This document shows positions 33,783 to 43,092 of a stretch of 43,919 nucleotides of DNA, in pieces. The first letter of the stretch is position 1, and each line of letters begins with the position of its first letter. A model generated the notes under the pieces. It was not told where the DNA came from, made no database searches, and was given only the letters and a program-made list of their open reading frames with translations. The stretch is from contig NZ_AUCQ01000033.1 in the NCBI RefSeq assembly GCF_000429845.1, forward strand, positions 1 to 43,919. The letters run 5' to 3'. The DNA is from Comamonas composti DSM 21721 (GTDB taxonomy: Bacteria > Pseudomonadota > Gammaproteobacteria > Burkholderiales > Burkholderiaceae_C). Position numbers and translations under genes: made by a program.

Positions 33783-34682
33783 ATGACCAATGCCTGCCCT
33801 CTGCCTTCCCCCTCCGCCCCTGACTCCATTGCCTGTGTGCAGCCGGTGACGGCGCAGCAGCTGCGCCTGGAGGACGATGGCGGCGTGCAGCCTCGCATCC
33901 AGATTCAGGCCCAGACCCGGGTGCTGGCCAACGAGGTGCCCATGGCCCTGGTGTTCAACGGCATCTCCCACGCGGTGATGATGGGCACGCCCCAGGACAT
34001 GGAGGACTTTGCCCTGGGCTTTGCGCTCAGCGAAGGCATCATCGACCGCGCCGCCGATTGCTATGGCATCGAGGTGAACACCGTGGCCGCCGCAGCGGCC
34101 GGCCTGCCCGAGGGCATGGATGGCATAGAGATTCAGCTGGACATTGCCGCACGCTGCTTTGCCCGGCTCAAGGACCGGCGCCGCAATATGAGCGGGCGCA
34201 CCGGTTGCGGCGTCTGCGGGGTGGACAGCTTTGCCGCGCTGGACCTGGACTTTCCCGCGCTGCAGCCCCAGCCCTGGATCGCGCAGATCGACCTGCCCAC
34301 GGTGCTGCGCGCCATGGAGCAGTTGCCGGACTTGCAGCTGCTGAACCAGCAGGCCGGCGCCATCCACGCTGCGGGTTGGGCCACACTGGATGGGCAACTC
34401 CACGACGTGCTGGAAGACGTGGGCCGCCACAACGCGCTGGACAAGTTGCTGGGCCGCTTGGCACGCACAGACCGCCTGGGGGAGCCCGGCTTTGTGGTGC
34501 TCTCCAGCCGCGGCAGCCATGAGCTGGTGCGCAAATGCGCCAAGCTGGGCCTGGCCGCGCTGGCCACCATCTCGGCCCCCACAGCCATGGGCGTGCGCAT
34601 GGCCGAGCTCACCGGCCTGCGCTTTTGGGGCCTGTGCCGCCCGCCCCAGGCCGTGCTGTATGCGCCGGGCCAGGGCGCTTGA
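33783..34682 (+). CDS. fdhD: Formate dehydrogenase sulfur-carrier protein FdhD
   Basis: A 299-residue FdhD. The essential CxxC motif is C142-G-V-C145 (RTGCGVCG). Other family signatures are NEVPMALVFNG, MGTPQDMEDFALGFALSEGI, the HDVLEDVGRHNALDKLLG motif and VVLSSRGSHELVRK followed by ISAPTAM. It passes sulfur from the cysteine desulfurase to the molybdenum cofactor of formate dehydrogenase. The locus modABC, which supplies the molybdenum, lies on the same strand 6 kb upstream, separated by the siderophore/Nim block. Confidence 0.93.
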   Translation: MTNACPLPSPSAPDSIACVQPVTAQQLRLEDDGGVQPRIQIQAQTRVLANEVPMALVFNGISHAVMMGTPQDMEDFALGFALSEGIIDRAADCYGIEVNTVAAAAAGLPEGMDGIEIQLDIAARCFARLKDRRRNMSGRTGCGVCGVDSFAALDLDFPALQPQPWIAQIDLPTVLRAMEQLPDLQLLNQQAGAIHAAGWATLDGQLHDVLEDVGRHNALDKLLGRLARTDRLGEPGFVVLSSRGSHELVRKCAKLGLAALATISAPTAMGVRMAELTGLRFWGLCRPPQAVLYAPGQGA

Positions 34683-34695
34683 GCCTGCAGCCCTG

Positions 34696-34963
34696 AGAAC
34701 GTGTTTACGATCTCTACGCTGCCGCGTTGGAGCGCAATCGGGATGAGTTCAAAGCGCTGTGGCTTGCTTGCACCGGGGTGCAAGCAAGCCACAGCGCTAG
34801 AAAATAGCCCGATTTCGCTCCAACCCTTGGGGCCAGTGCCTTTGCGGGCGGTCTACAGCGTTGCGAATCCTCGCAATAGCACGGCTATTGCTGCGGTGTC
34901 GCGCCTCGTATCCCATCCCGCAAAGATACTGGCGCGGCACCGAGGAGATCGTAAACACGTTCT
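34696..34963 (+). repeat. Complete palindromic repeat element, copy 2 (268 bp)
   Basis: Same structure as copy 1, with perfect 19-bp terminal inverted repeats. The left hairpin is stronger here: a 22-bp perfect inverted repeat, 34753-34774 with 34777-34798, with AGCGCTGTGG and CCACAGCGCT at its outer ends, inside a GTTGGAGCG/CGCTCCAAC stem. The right hairpin (CCAGTGCC.../...GATACTGG) carries one mismatch and one wobble pair. TGA triplets flank both ends. It begins 13 bp after the fdhD stop and fills most of the 352-bp gap to the channel gene; nothing else is visible in the remainder. Confidence 0.88.
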
Positions 34964-35034
34964 GACGGCCACCACGGCCGGAACCAACACCGCATCGCCC
35001 CATCCCGCGACATTCTTTAAAGACCACAGCAACC

Positions 35035-36030
35035 ATGATTGCAAATGCCTGGCTCTCGCTCAGAAGATTCTTCTACGACTATCTGCATGACGAGAAAAAC
35101 GAGACGCGCCTGAGCAAGAGCATCAACTACTTGCTGATCGTCCTGATCCTGGGCAATGTGGTCGCGGTCCTGCTGGAGTCGGTCAACGAGATCTACAAGT
35201 CCCATCAGCAGTTCTTCGACATCTTCGAGAACGCCTCCATCGCCATCTTCACGGCCGAGTACATACTGCGCTTTTGGTGCGTGGTCGAGGCCAGGCCCGG
35301 GCAAAGCGCCTGGAAGTCGCGCTGGCAGTGGGTGACCAGCGGCGGCGCCATCATCGATCTGCTGGCCATCTTGCCGGCCTACATCAACTTCTTCGTGCAC
35401 TTCGATCTGCGCTTCCTCAGAATCCTGCGGCTGCTGCGCCTGCTCAAGCTCACGCGCTATTTCACCTCGCTGCAAATGCTGCTGCGGGTCATAGAGAGGG
35501 AGAAGGGCTCGTTCCAGGCCGTGCTGTTCATTCTCAGCATCCTGATCGTCATGGCCGCAGCCGGCGTGTATGTGGTCGAGAATCAGGCCCAGCCCGAGGT
35601 CTACAGCTCGATTCCCGCCTCCATGTGGTGGGCCGTGGTCACGCTGACCACGGTCGGCTATGGCGATGTCACGCCGATCACGCCGCTGGGCCGCTTTCTG
35701 GGCGCCATCATCACCATTCTGGGCCTGGGTCTGGCGGCCCTGCCCGCCGGTATCCTGGCCACGGGCATTGCGAATGAGCTCGAGGTCAGAAAGCAGGAGA
35801 TAGAGATCAAGTTCCAGGAGCTTTTGCAAAGCCATGACATCAACCTGCTGAGCGACCGCGCGCAGATCGAGGTCATACGCAAGCAGGTCGGGCTCACGCC
35901 CGAGCAAACCCAGGACATCGTGCTCAAGCTGCTGCGCGAGCAGCAGGAGAAAAACCTGGCCGCCCAGCGCAACCCCTGTTGCTACTGCCCGCATTGCGGC
36001 CATCGCCTGCCCGATGCAACCGACGCCTGA
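35035..36030 (+). CDS. Voltage-gated potassium channel-type protein with a C-terminal Cys motif
   Basis: A 331-residue six-helix channel. S1 begins near KSINYLLIVLILGNVVAVLL. S4 carries regularly spaced arginines (DLRFLRILRLLRLLKLTRYF). The pore has the potassium filter T206-V-G-Y-G-D211. S6 ends in LGLGLAALPAGILATGIANE. A cytoplasmic coiled region follows (QEIEIKFQELLQSHDINLL), then a Cys-rich end (C315, C316, C318, C321 in CCYCPHCGH) that looks like a zinc-ribbon knuckle. The stop TGA at 36028-36030 coincides with the edge of the repeat fragment 36030-36103, so the tail may have been fixed by that insertion. Confidence 0.88.
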   Translation: MIANAWLSLRRFFYDYLHDEKNETRLSKSINYLLIVLILGNVVAVLLESVNEIYKSHQQFFDIFENASIAIFTAEYILRFWCVVEARPGQSAWKSRWQWVTSGGAIIDLLAILPAYINFFVHFDLRFLRILRLLRLLKLTRYFTSLQMLLRVIEREKGSFQAVLFILSILIVMAAAGVYVVENQAQPEVYSSIPASMWWAVVTLTTVGYGDVTPITPLGRFLGAIITILGLGLAALPAGILATGIANELEVRKQEIEIKFQELLQSHDINLLSDRAQIEVIRKQVGLTPEQTQDIVLKLLREQQEKNLAAQRNPCCYCPHCGHRLPDATDA

Positions 36031-36103
36031 GAACGTGTTTACGATCTCCTCGGTGCCGCGCCAGTGTCTGTGCGGGATGGGATACGAGGCGCGATACCGC
36101 AGC
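36030..36103 (-). repeat. Right-end fragment of the palindromic repeat, reverse orientation
   Basis: AGAACGTGTTTACGATCTC is followed by CTCGGTGCCGCGCCAGTGTC, the complement of the right end of copy 1, with homology continuing to about 36103. The other half is missing. It begins at the last base of the channel gene's stop codon. Confidence 0.85.
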
Positions 36104-36152
36104 TTCTGAGATCGCGCGCGGACAGCGCGTTCATCGGCAATGCCCCAGTGCC

Positions 36153-36181
36153 TTGGTCGCCCGCACAGAACTTCGTAGAAT
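36153..36181 (+). promoter_or_regulatory. Sigma-70-like promoter for the small exported protein
   Basis: TTGGTC (36153-36158) and TAGAAT (36176-36181) are separated by 17 bp, 28 bp upstream of the start codon at 36209. Confidence 0.5.
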
Positions 36182-36208
36182 CCCGAGTCCAGCCCCTGGA
36201 TAAACACC

Positions 36209-36637
36209 ATGCACCGCTGCACTCCCACCTGTTCAGAAAAATCCGGCTTCGCCAAGCCTCTTCAGCGCCGCGCCTTTGCTGCGCTGCTGTGCTCGGCTGC
36301 GGCCTGCGCCAGCCTGGGCGCCGCCGCCCAGGGCCTGCCCAGCCATGAGGCGCGCAACTTCCCGCCTCAGACCCGGTTTGGCGAGCTCACGATCTCCGAC
36401 TTTCCCACAGTCAGGATCAATGGTCAGGAGATCCGCACCTCGCCGGGCTTTCGCCTGTTCAGCCCCGAGCGCACCCTGCTGCAGGCCGCCCAACTGCCGG
36501 GCCAGAGAATGCTCGTGGCCTATGTGATCGAGAGCCACACGCAGTGGCTGCACCAGGCCTGGGTGCTCACGCCCGCCGAAATCGAAAAGCACCAGGTCGT
36601 AAAGCCCACGCTGCTCAACCGCCTGCTGGGCAGCTGA
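36209..36637 (+). CDS. Small exported protein of unknown function
   Basis: A 142-residue protein. A basic N-terminus and a hydrophobic stretch (FAALLCSAAACASLGAAAQG, residues about 23-42) form a signal peptide. The mature part of about 100 residues is beta-rich (ELTISDFPTVRINGQEIRTS, then RMLVAYVIESHTQWLHQAWV) and has no Cys. I do not recognise a domain. It is a single-gene unit with its own promoter at 36153, followed by a palindromic intergenic region. Confidence 0.75.
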   Translation: MHRCTPTCSEKSGFAKPLQRRAFAALLCSAAACASLGAAAQGLPSHEARNFPPQTRFGELTISDFPTVRINGQEIRTSPGFRLFSPERTLLQAAQLPGQRMLVAYVIESHTQWLHQAWVLTPAEIEKHQVVKPTLLNRLLGS

Positions 36638-36675
36638 CCCCGGCCACGGCGCACCAATCCGGCCGTACCACGGCT

Positions 36676-36780
36676 TGATTGCTATTTTTATAAGAGCTGC
36701 TAGCGCCTTCCACTGCTTGATTTCAGATCACTTTCATACTGAAATGAAGGTGTGACAAGCGCTACCAGCTATCGCTTTTG
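36676..36780 (+). repeat. Intergenic palindromic repeat of the AGCTGCTAGCGC type
   Basis: AGCTGCTAGCGC (36695-36706) and GCGCTACCAGCT (36759-36770) pair with one mismatch, enclosing a TTTCA/TGAAA hairpin. Related fragments occur near 1229-1253 and 25599-25625. Comparable AGCTGCTAGCGC palindromes are, from general knowledge, frequent between genes in Comamonadaceae. It may end transcription of the upstream gene. Confidence 0.6.
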
Positions 36781-36812
36781 CTGCAGCCTGCGGCTGCCCC
36801 ACGAGAATCGCC

Positions 36813-38141
36813 ATGTCCAAAAAAGTCTTTATCAAAACCTTTGGCTGCCAGATGAACGAGTACGACTCGGACAAGATGGCCGATGTGCTGGGGGCCGCCC
36901 AGGGCTATGAGCCCACGGACGATCCCGAGCAGGCCGACCTGATCCTGTTCAACACCTGCTCGGTGCGCGAAAAGGCGCAGGAAAAAGTCTTCTCCGACCT
37001 GGGCCGCATCAGGCATCTGAAGGAAAAAGGCGTGCTCATCGGCGTGGGCGGCTGCGTGGCCAGCCAGGAGGGCGAGGAAATCATCAAGCGCGCGCCCTAT
37101 GTGGACGTGGTGTTCGGCCCGCAAACCCTGCACCGCCTGCCCGAGCTGCTCAACGCCCGCGCGGCCAAGGCCAAGCCCCAGGTGGACATCTCGTTTCCCG
37201 AGATCGAAAAATTTGACCACCTGCCGCCCGCCCGTGTGGAAGGTGCCTCGGCCTTTGTCTCCATCATGGAAGGCTGCAGCAAATACTGCAGCTACTGCGT
37301 CGTGCCCTATACGCGCGGTGAAGAGGTCAGCCGCCCGTTCGAGGACGTGCTGGTGGAAGTCGCAGGCCTGGCCGACCAGGGCGTGAAAGAGGTCACGCTG
37401 CTGGGCCAGAACGTCAACGCCTACCTGGGCAAGATGGGGGACACGGCCGAGATCGCCGACTTTGCCCTGCTGCTCGAGTACGTGGCCGAAATCCCCGGCA
37501 TCGAGCGCATCCGCTACACCACCAGCCACCCCAACGAGTTCACGCCGCGCCTGATCGAGGCCTATGCCAAGATCCCCAAGCTGGTCAGCCATCTGCACCT
37601 GCCCGTGCAGCACGGCAGCGACACCATCTTGATGGCCATGAAGCGCGGCTACACGGCTATGGAATACAAGAGCACGATCCGCAAGCTGCGCGCCATTCGC
37701 CCGGATATGGCCATGAGCAGCGACTTCATCGTGGGCTTTCCCGGCGAGACCGAGGCCGACTTCCAGAAGATGATGAAGCTCATTGCAGATGTGCGCTTTG
37801 ACAACAGCTTCAGCTTCATCTTCAGCCCCCGCCCCGGCACGCCGGCCGCGAATCTGCACGACGACACGCCGCACGAGGTCAAGCTGCGCCGCCTGCAGGA
37901 GCTGCAGGCCGTGATCAACCACAACATCAAGGAGATCAGCGAAGAGCGCGTGGGCACGGTGCAGCGCCTGCTGGTCGAAGGCCTGTCCAAGCGCGACGGC
38001 AGCGAGCTCATGGGCCGCACCGAGTGCAACCGCGTGGTCAACTTCCCTGGCAACGAGCGCCTGATCGGCCAGATGGTGGACGTGCGCATCACCGAGGCCC
38101 GCACCTATACGCTGCGCGGCGAGATCATGCTCCGCCATTGA
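36813..38141 (+). CDS. miaB: tRNA-2-methylthio-N6-dimethylallyladenosine synthase MiaB
   Basis: A 442-residue radical-SAM methylthiotransferase that adds a methylthio group at tRNA A37. The N-terminal domain has the three cluster-binding cysteines C12, C49 and C81 ([27 protein letters not shown]). The radical-SAM triad is C155-x3-C159-x2-C162 (CSKYCSYC). The TRAM domain forms the C-terminus ([20 protein letters not shown], ending in RGEIMLRH). Length and motif spacing are standard for the family. Confidence 0.95.
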   Translation: MSKKVFIKTFGCQMNEYDSDKMADVLGAAQGYEPTDDPEQADLILFNTCSVREKAQEKVFSDLGRIRHLKEKGVLIGVGGCVASQEGEEIIKRAPYVDVVFGPQTLHRLPELLNARAAKAKPQVDISFPEIEKFDHLPPARVEGASAFVSIMEGCSKYCSYCVVPYTRGEEVSRPFEDVLVEVAGLADQGVKEVTLLGQNVNAYLGKMGDTAEIADFALLLEYVAEIPGIERIRYTTSHPNEFTPRLIEAYAKIPKLVSHLHLPVQHGSDTILMAMKRGYTAMEYKSTIRKLRAIRPDMAMSSDFIVGFPGETEADFQKMMKLIADVRFDNSFSFIFSPRPGTPAANLHDDTPHEVKLRRLQELQAVINHNIKEISEERVGTVQRLLVEGLSKRDGSELMGRTECNRVVNFPGNERLIGQMVDVRITEARTYTLRGEIMLRH

Positions 38142-38264
38142 CCCCTGCGCCCGGCTTCTTCGGGCGGCCTTCTGGCCCGCACCGGACAAACCAGGCCGCC
38201 GCTTGCTGGCATGATGGCGTTACTCGCTCGTAACATAAGGCGACCCGCCGTTCAAAGACTTGCC

Positions 38265-39125
38265 ATGCGTTTTTCCCTACCTGCTTTCTGCACGCGTCCA
38301 GGCCTGCTGGCCCCCGCGCTGCTGCTCGCGTCCATCCTGGGCCTGCAAGGCTGCGCCAGCAGCACCCAGGGCGGAGCCGTGGGCATAGAGCGCAGCCAGT
38401 TCTTCATGCTCTCCAGCGCCCAGGTCAATGCCCAGGCGGCCCAGGGCTTCTCGCAGATGACGGCGAATGCCGTCAAGGAAAAGAAGCTCAACACCGACCG
38501 CCGGCTGACCGAGCGCGTGCGCCTCATCGGCACGGCCCTCATCGCCCAGGTCGGCGCCTTCCGTCCCGATGCACGCCAGTGGCCCTGGGAGATCAATGTC
38601 TTCGAGTCGGATGAGCTGAACGCGTTCTGCATGCCCGGCGGCAAGATAGGCGTCTACTCGGGCATCGTCACCCGGCTGCAGCTCACGGACGATGAGCTGG
38701 CCGCCATCATGGGCCATGAGATCGCCCATGCGCTGCGCGAGCATTCGCGCGAGAAGCTGTCCAAGCAGGGGCTGTCGAACATTCTGGTCGGCGTGGCCTC
38801 GGCGGCCTCGGGCGTGGACAGCAGCCTGCTGGGCTCGGGCGCCAACCTGTTCATGCACCTGCCCAACTCGCGCGCCATGGAGCTTGAAGCCGACATCATC
38901 GGCCTGGAACTCATGGCCCGCGCAGGTTATGACCCGCGCAACGCCCCCAAGGTCTGGGAAAAGATGATGACCGTGGGCGGCAAGCAAGGCTCATCCTTTT
39001 TCAGCACCCACCCGCTGGGCGAAGAGCGCATTGCCGAAATGCAGTCCTATATCCCCAAGGTCATGCCGGTCTATGAAGCTGCCCTTGCAAGAAACCCGCG
39101 CCCCGCAAGCGCCTCCGGGCGTTAG
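38265..39125 (+). CDS. M48-family metalloprotease lipoprotein
   Basis: A 286-residue lipoprotein (signal ending in LQGC). The zinc motif HExxH is H151-E-I-A-H155, and the downstream ligand motif is E206-LEAD. The family includes LoiP/YggG and the OmpA-associated envelope proteases that degrade misfolded outer-membrane proteins. The ATG at 38265 was chosen because it gives the signal peptide. A CCACC/GGTGG hairpin (39162-39176) followed by TTTTTTT may end its transcript. Confidence 0.88.
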   Translation: MRFSLPAFCTRPGLLAPALLLASILGLQGCASSTQGGAVGIERSQFFMLSSAQVNAQAAQGFSQMTANAVKEKKLNTDRRLTERVRLIGTALIAQVGAFRPDARQWPWEINVFESDELNAFCMPGGKIGVYSGIVTRLQLTDDELAAIMGHEIAHALREHSREKLSKQGLSNILVGVASAASGVDSSLLGSGANLFMHLPNSRAMELEADIIGLELMARAGYDPRNAPKVWEKMMTVGGKQGSSFFSTHPLGEERIAEMQSYIPKVMPVYEAALARNPRPASASGR

Positions 39126-39559
39126 CCCTGAGCGAATGGACGCCGGCGTCGAAAATATGCGCCACCCTCTCGGTGGATCATCTTTTTTTGTTACGCTTGT
39201 ATGGATAAACACCCCATGCAGCCCACCCCTGTGCAGCTGCATGACAAGAACATGCATGTGCGTTGAAGCAGGGCTTGCACAGCCTGCCTGAATCTGGATG
39301 CCGCCGCCAAAGCCAGACCGGGCCATGTTCCGAAAGCTCTTCCAGGTTCTGGAGAAAGACCCGACCAAGCGAGTCAGCCCGCCTTTTCACACCGCAGCCC
39401 GCAGACAGATGCATGCCCCCGCATCTGCCCTCGCACCTCGCCAGACCCTGGCACAGACCCACAGGCAGCCCCCTCTGCCGGGCTCTAACCACAGCATGTG
39501 TCGCCAGCCTCTGCGCCCAACACCCTTGCGGTTTTCAGTATTCCCGATCACGCCCTCTC
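39126..39559 (+). other. 434-bp intergenic stretch before the TPR gene
   Basis: It holds the possible weak terminator at 39162-39188 and little else: several short open frames with no recognisable signal or motif. A promoter for the three downstream genes should lie here, but no convincing -35/-10 pair was found. Confidence 0.5.
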
Positions 39560-41908
39560 ATGAACCACGCCCCAACAAGCAGTCCTGCAGCCCCTCTGCA
39601 CGGTGATGCACTGCACGCACTCATAGACCAGGCCCAGGAGCTGCTGGACGAGTACTCCGAAACCGGTGCCAGCATCGAGTACGGCGACCGCCTGGCCGCC
39701 GTCCAGGAGCTGATGCAGCAGCAGCAGTTCGCCCCGACCAGCATCATGGAGCTGGAGCGCGTACACGACTTCTGGCTGTTCCTGCAGCGCCCCCAGGCCG
39801 CGAATGCCTTGCTCCAGGCCCATGGCGACCAGTTGCTGCAGGACGTGACCGATCCCGTCCAGCGCACCGAAGCCGCGCTGCGCCTGGCGCTCAGCGACAT
39901 ACAAAGCCGCCGGCTGTTCGACCGCGAAACCGCCAGCGCCCTGCTCCAGCCCGCACTGCGCCTGCTGGAGCAACTGCCCATAGGTACACCAGCCGGCAAC
40001 TACTGGGATGGATGGCTGTACCTGGCACGCGAATGCCAGGCCTATGCGCTGGCCGAACAAGGCCTGGACCTGAGGCTGGCCCAGGACAGCGAAAACCTGC
40101 AGATCGCCGAGGAAGACCAGGCCTGGTTTCTTGCCGCCAACAGCCTGGACAAGGCCGAGCTTGCCCAGTTGCGCAACGACCAGGGCCTGCTGCAGCGCCA
40201 TGTGCAGCAGGCCCTGGCCACGCTACGCGACGCAGGGGACGATCAAAACCTGGATTTCAGCCAATGGATGGAGCTGGCCCGGCGCCTGCTGCCCGTGGCG
40301 CCCAACAGCCTGCCCTCGCTGCTGATCAGCTGTGAACAATGGCTGGCCCGCAACGAAGAGCCGGCGCCCTCACTTGCCGTGAAGACGCACCGCAAGACCC
40401 GCATGGCCCGGCTGCAGGCCCAGGCCTGCCATCTGGCCGGCCAGCTCGACGCGGCAATACAGCTCGGCCTGCAAAGCCGCACCAGCCTGACCGACGACCA
40501 CGGCGACCCCTTCAGCGGCCTTGTGCTGCAATGGCTGGAGCAGGCCGGCCGCCTGGACCAGGCCGCCGAGCTGGCGCTTGAATGCGTGCTGCACGCCCGT
40601 CCGGGCTCGGCCGAGGCCGCCTATCAGCTTGCACTTGCTCAGTTCGACAAAGACACGCCCCAGACCTGCACCTGGGCCCTGGTTCTTGCCTGGTCGCAAA
40701 TCGACGAGGACATGCGCCAGCTGCTCGCCGACCAAGACGCGGCCCCACACCCGGCCACGCACTATCTGGATCTGGTGCGCGCGCGCGCGCCCGGCCACCA
40801 CCTGCTGGCCTTGATCGAAGGCCTGGAGCTGGCTCGCAAGCACCAGATGGACCAAGCCCTGCCCCTGCTGGAGCAAGCCGTCACCAGCCACCCCGAGCTT
40901 GCCGACGGCGACAAGCTGACCGCCCTCTGGGCCGCCCGCTTTTGCGCGCTGGCGCCACAAGATGCCGTGACTCGCCCCTTCCCTGAGGCCCATGGAGGCC
41001 ACTGGTGCTATGCAGCCGGCGTCACCCTGGATGACGAGGATGACCTTGCCTCCTCGATGGGAGGCCACACGAAAGTGCCATCCGAGGAAGTGCGCGTTCC
41101 GCTGGTCGTGCGCTACTACGAAGAGGGCCTTGCGCGCTTCGAGCAGTTCTGGTCCACGGGCCAGGGCAGCTTCAAGGACGGCGACCTGCATGTCTACTCC
41201 ATGCTGTGCAACAACCTGGCCATCAAATACCGCGACCAGGACCGCTACGACGAGGCCGAAGACCTGCACCAGCGCGGCTTGGCCAGCAGCCCCTTTGCCG
41301 AGCATCTGGACGGTCTGTGGTGGTGCGCCAACGGCCGCGACGATGATGTGGCCATCATCGGAGCCGCCGAACGCCTGTGGCACTTTGCGCGCGAACACGG
41401 CTTCAGCCGCCATGAGCCGCAGCGCTACTTCCCTACCGTCGCGCTGTCGCTCTACAAGCTTGACCGGGGCGATGAAATCAGCATCTGGCTCGAACGCCTG
41501 GACGACTGGTATGCGGATCTGGACGCAGAGGAAAAGCAGCAGGAACGCCGCGACTATCTTGCGGCCCAGATGTCGCTGCTGGACTTTCTCTCCGCCTTCA
41601 GGCCCGAGCCCGTGCTGCCCCGGCTGCGCGCCCATCTGGAGGAAATTCGAGCGCTGCAGGACTGCTATGTGCTGCGCCGCCTGGCCTGCGCCATGGAGGC
41701 CTATCCCGAGCTGCTTGAGGAATGCCTGGCCTTGCACCGCGAAGCCGCGACCCACCTGGGCAAGAACGTCGACAAGGATTTCGCGCTGGGCGACGACAAC
41801 GACTTCGAGGCCCGCGCCAGCCAGCAAGGCATAGAGCGCACCGAGCAAAAGCTGGCCGAGTACAAGCAGCGCGGCGCGACAGCCAGGCCCTGGTGGAAAT
41901 TCTGGTGA
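39560..41908 (+). CDS. Large TPR-like repeat protein of unknown function
   Basis: A 782-residue soluble, acidic, helix-rich protein. It has no signal peptide or membrane helix. Repeated helix-turn-helix segments run along its length, and one is a clear TPR (MLCNNLAIKYRDQDRYDEAE, followed by DLHQRGLASSPFAEHL). It ends in the unusual WWKFW. I chose the ATG at 39560; no strong ribosome binding site is visible. It is followed after only 8 bp by the PcfJ-like gene and then by the DUF1266 gene, so the three probably form one operon. The role is unknown; a scaffold for the other two is conceivable. Confidence 0.75.
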   Translation: MNHAPTSSPAAPLHGDALHALIDQAQELLDEYSETGASIEYGDRLAAVQELMQQQQFAPTSIMELERVHDFWLFLQRPQAANALLQAHGDQLLQDVTDPVQRTEAALRLALSDIQSRRLFDRETASALLQPALRLLEQLPIGTPAGNYWDGWLYLARECQAYALAEQGLDLRLAQDSENLQIAEEDQAWFLAANSLDKAELAQLRNDQGLLQRHVQQALATLRDAGDDQNLDFSQWMELARRLLPVAPNSLPSLLISCEQWLARNEEPAPSLAVKTHRKTRMARLQAQACHLAGQLDAAIQLGLQSRTSLTDDHGDPFSGLVLQWLEQAGRLDQAAELALECVLHARPGSAEAAYQLALAQFDKDTPQTCTWALVLAWSQIDEDMRQLLADQDAAPHPATHYLDLVRARAPGHHLLALIEGLELARKHQMDQALPLLEQAVTSHPELADGDKLTALWAARFCALAPQDAVTRPFPEAHGGHWCYAAGVTLDDEDDLASSMGGHTKVPSEEVRVPLVVRYYEEGLARFEQFWSTGQGSFKDGDLHVYSMLCNNLAIKYRDQDRYDEAEDLHQRGLASSPFAEHLDGLWWCANGRDDDVAIIGAAERLWHFAREHGFSRHEPQRYFPTVALSLYKLDRGDEISIWLERLDDWYADLDAEEKQQERRDYLAAQMSLLDFLSAFRPEPVLPRLRAHLEEIRALQDCYVLRRLACAMEAYPELLEECLALHREAATHLGKNVDKDFALGDDNDFEARASQQGIERTEQKLAEYKQRGATARPWWKFW

Positions 41909-41916
41909 GCCTGGCC

Positions 41917-43092
41917 ATGCAGGCAGCCACGGCACCGCACCCGGCCTACAAGGCTCGCGACATGGTCAATGCCCCGGCCATCAAGCAGCGCATTCGCGAG
42001 CGCAGCCTTCAACGCGGCGATTCCCAGGATGTCACGGACTGGCTGGGCAATCATTTCTATCGTCACCTCGTGGGCAACTTCCAGGCCGATGCACCCACAC
42101 TACAGCCCGTGGCCAGCAATGCAGACCTCCAGGCCTTGCTCGGGCGCAAGCCTGCACCGCCATGGGCAGCAGAGCGACTGCACAAAAAAGCCTCGGGCTT
42201 CGAAGTTCCCGATCTCTGGTGGCTGGAGCCTGATGCTGCAGCCGTGCTCGCACTGGAGGCGCGGCTGGTGGAGTTTCTCACCACGCGCAGCGGCACATCG
42301 CTGCAGGGCAAGCTGCAGCGCATCAACTGCCCCCAGGCGCTGGCACGCTGGACGCTGGAGCACCTGGCCTTCGAGAGAAAGCGCCACGCCGGCAGGCATG
42401 AGCACAGGCCCGAAGCCGTGCGCGACATGCTGCGCGGCCAGCTCGGCAGCTTTGTGGAGTTCGACGGTCAAAGCGCTGCACTGCGGGAGGAAATGGCCTA
42501 TGAAAGCCAGATGATGGGCCACTGCCTGGGCCAGTTTGCCGAACGCAAGCAATTGCGCGGCGGCTATGGTGAGCGCTATGCCGAGGCCTGTGAAAAAGGC
42601 CGAATGCGATTGTTCAGCTACCGCACGGGTTCGGCCCAGCCGCGCATCACGGTCAATACCCATGTCAGAGAAGACGGTTTGCTGGAAATCGAGCAGATCA
42701 AAGGCAAGCAGAACCGCCCGCCGATTGCACGCTACGTGCCCGATGTCGTGGCCCTGCTCAACCACTTGCCGCTCAACCATGCCGTGCCCGAAGACGCCCT
42801 GGCCATGGGCATTGTGCGCCGCCCCGTCCACCTGCTGAGCGTCACCGAGAAGGCCACGCCCTGGTGCGCAGTCGACGACCTGCAGACCGAGGCCGAGCAG
42901 CTATGGCTGCTGCAAACCCACCCCGAGCTGCTGAGCCAGCTGTGTCTTGCACCGTCGCCCCTGATGCAATGGCTGCTCATGGCCAGCCCCGACACCATGC
43001 CCCCCCTGGAGCGCATGCCGCGCAGCAACGCCGTGCAGCAAACGCTGGATCTGGCAAAAAAACGCACTGCGGCCGCGCCGCGCAGGCCATGA
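41917..43092 (+). CDS. PcfJ-like domain protein
   Basis: A 391-residue soluble protein. The central and C-terminal parts resemble the PcfJ-like domain: M199-M-G-H-C-L-G205, then RMRLFSYRTG, ITVNTH and E259-Q-I-K-G-K-Q-N266. PcfJ-like proteins were first noted in conjugative plasmids and occur widely in variable gene sets without a known biochemical role. The ATG at 41917 lies 8 bp after the TPR gene; a GTG at 41905 would overlap that gene's stop. The gene overlaps the downstream DUF1266 gene by ATGA. I infer family membership from motif order only. Confidence 0.7.
   Translation: MQAATAPHPAYKARDMVNAPAIKQRIRERSLQRGDSQDVTDWLGNHFYRHLVGNFQADAPTLQPVASNADLQALLGRKPAPPWAAERLHKKASGFEVPDLWWLEPDAAAVLALEARLVEFLTTRSGTSLQGKLQRINCPQALARWTLEHLAFERKRHAGRHEHRPEAVRDMLRGQLGSFVEFDGQSAALREEMAYESQMMGHCLGQFAERKQLRGGYGERYAEACEKGRMRLFSYRTGSAQPRITVNTHVREDGLLEIEQIKGKQNRPPIARYVPDVVALLNHLPLNHAVPEDALAMGIVRRPVHLLSVTEKATPWCAVDDLQTEAEQLWLLQTHPELLSQLCLAPSPLMQWLLMASPDTMPPLERMPRSNAVQQTLDLAKKRTAAAPRRP

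Noticed and set aside
36762..38189. Open frame of 475 codons antisense to miaB
   Set aside because: MiaB is unambiguous on the plus strand; the antisense frame is a codon-bias artefact.
40370..41935. Open frame of 521 codons antisense to the TPR protein gene
   Set aside because: It has a low-complexity Gly/Val/Gln composition and no coupling to neighbours, whereas the plus-strand frame continues into a tight operon.
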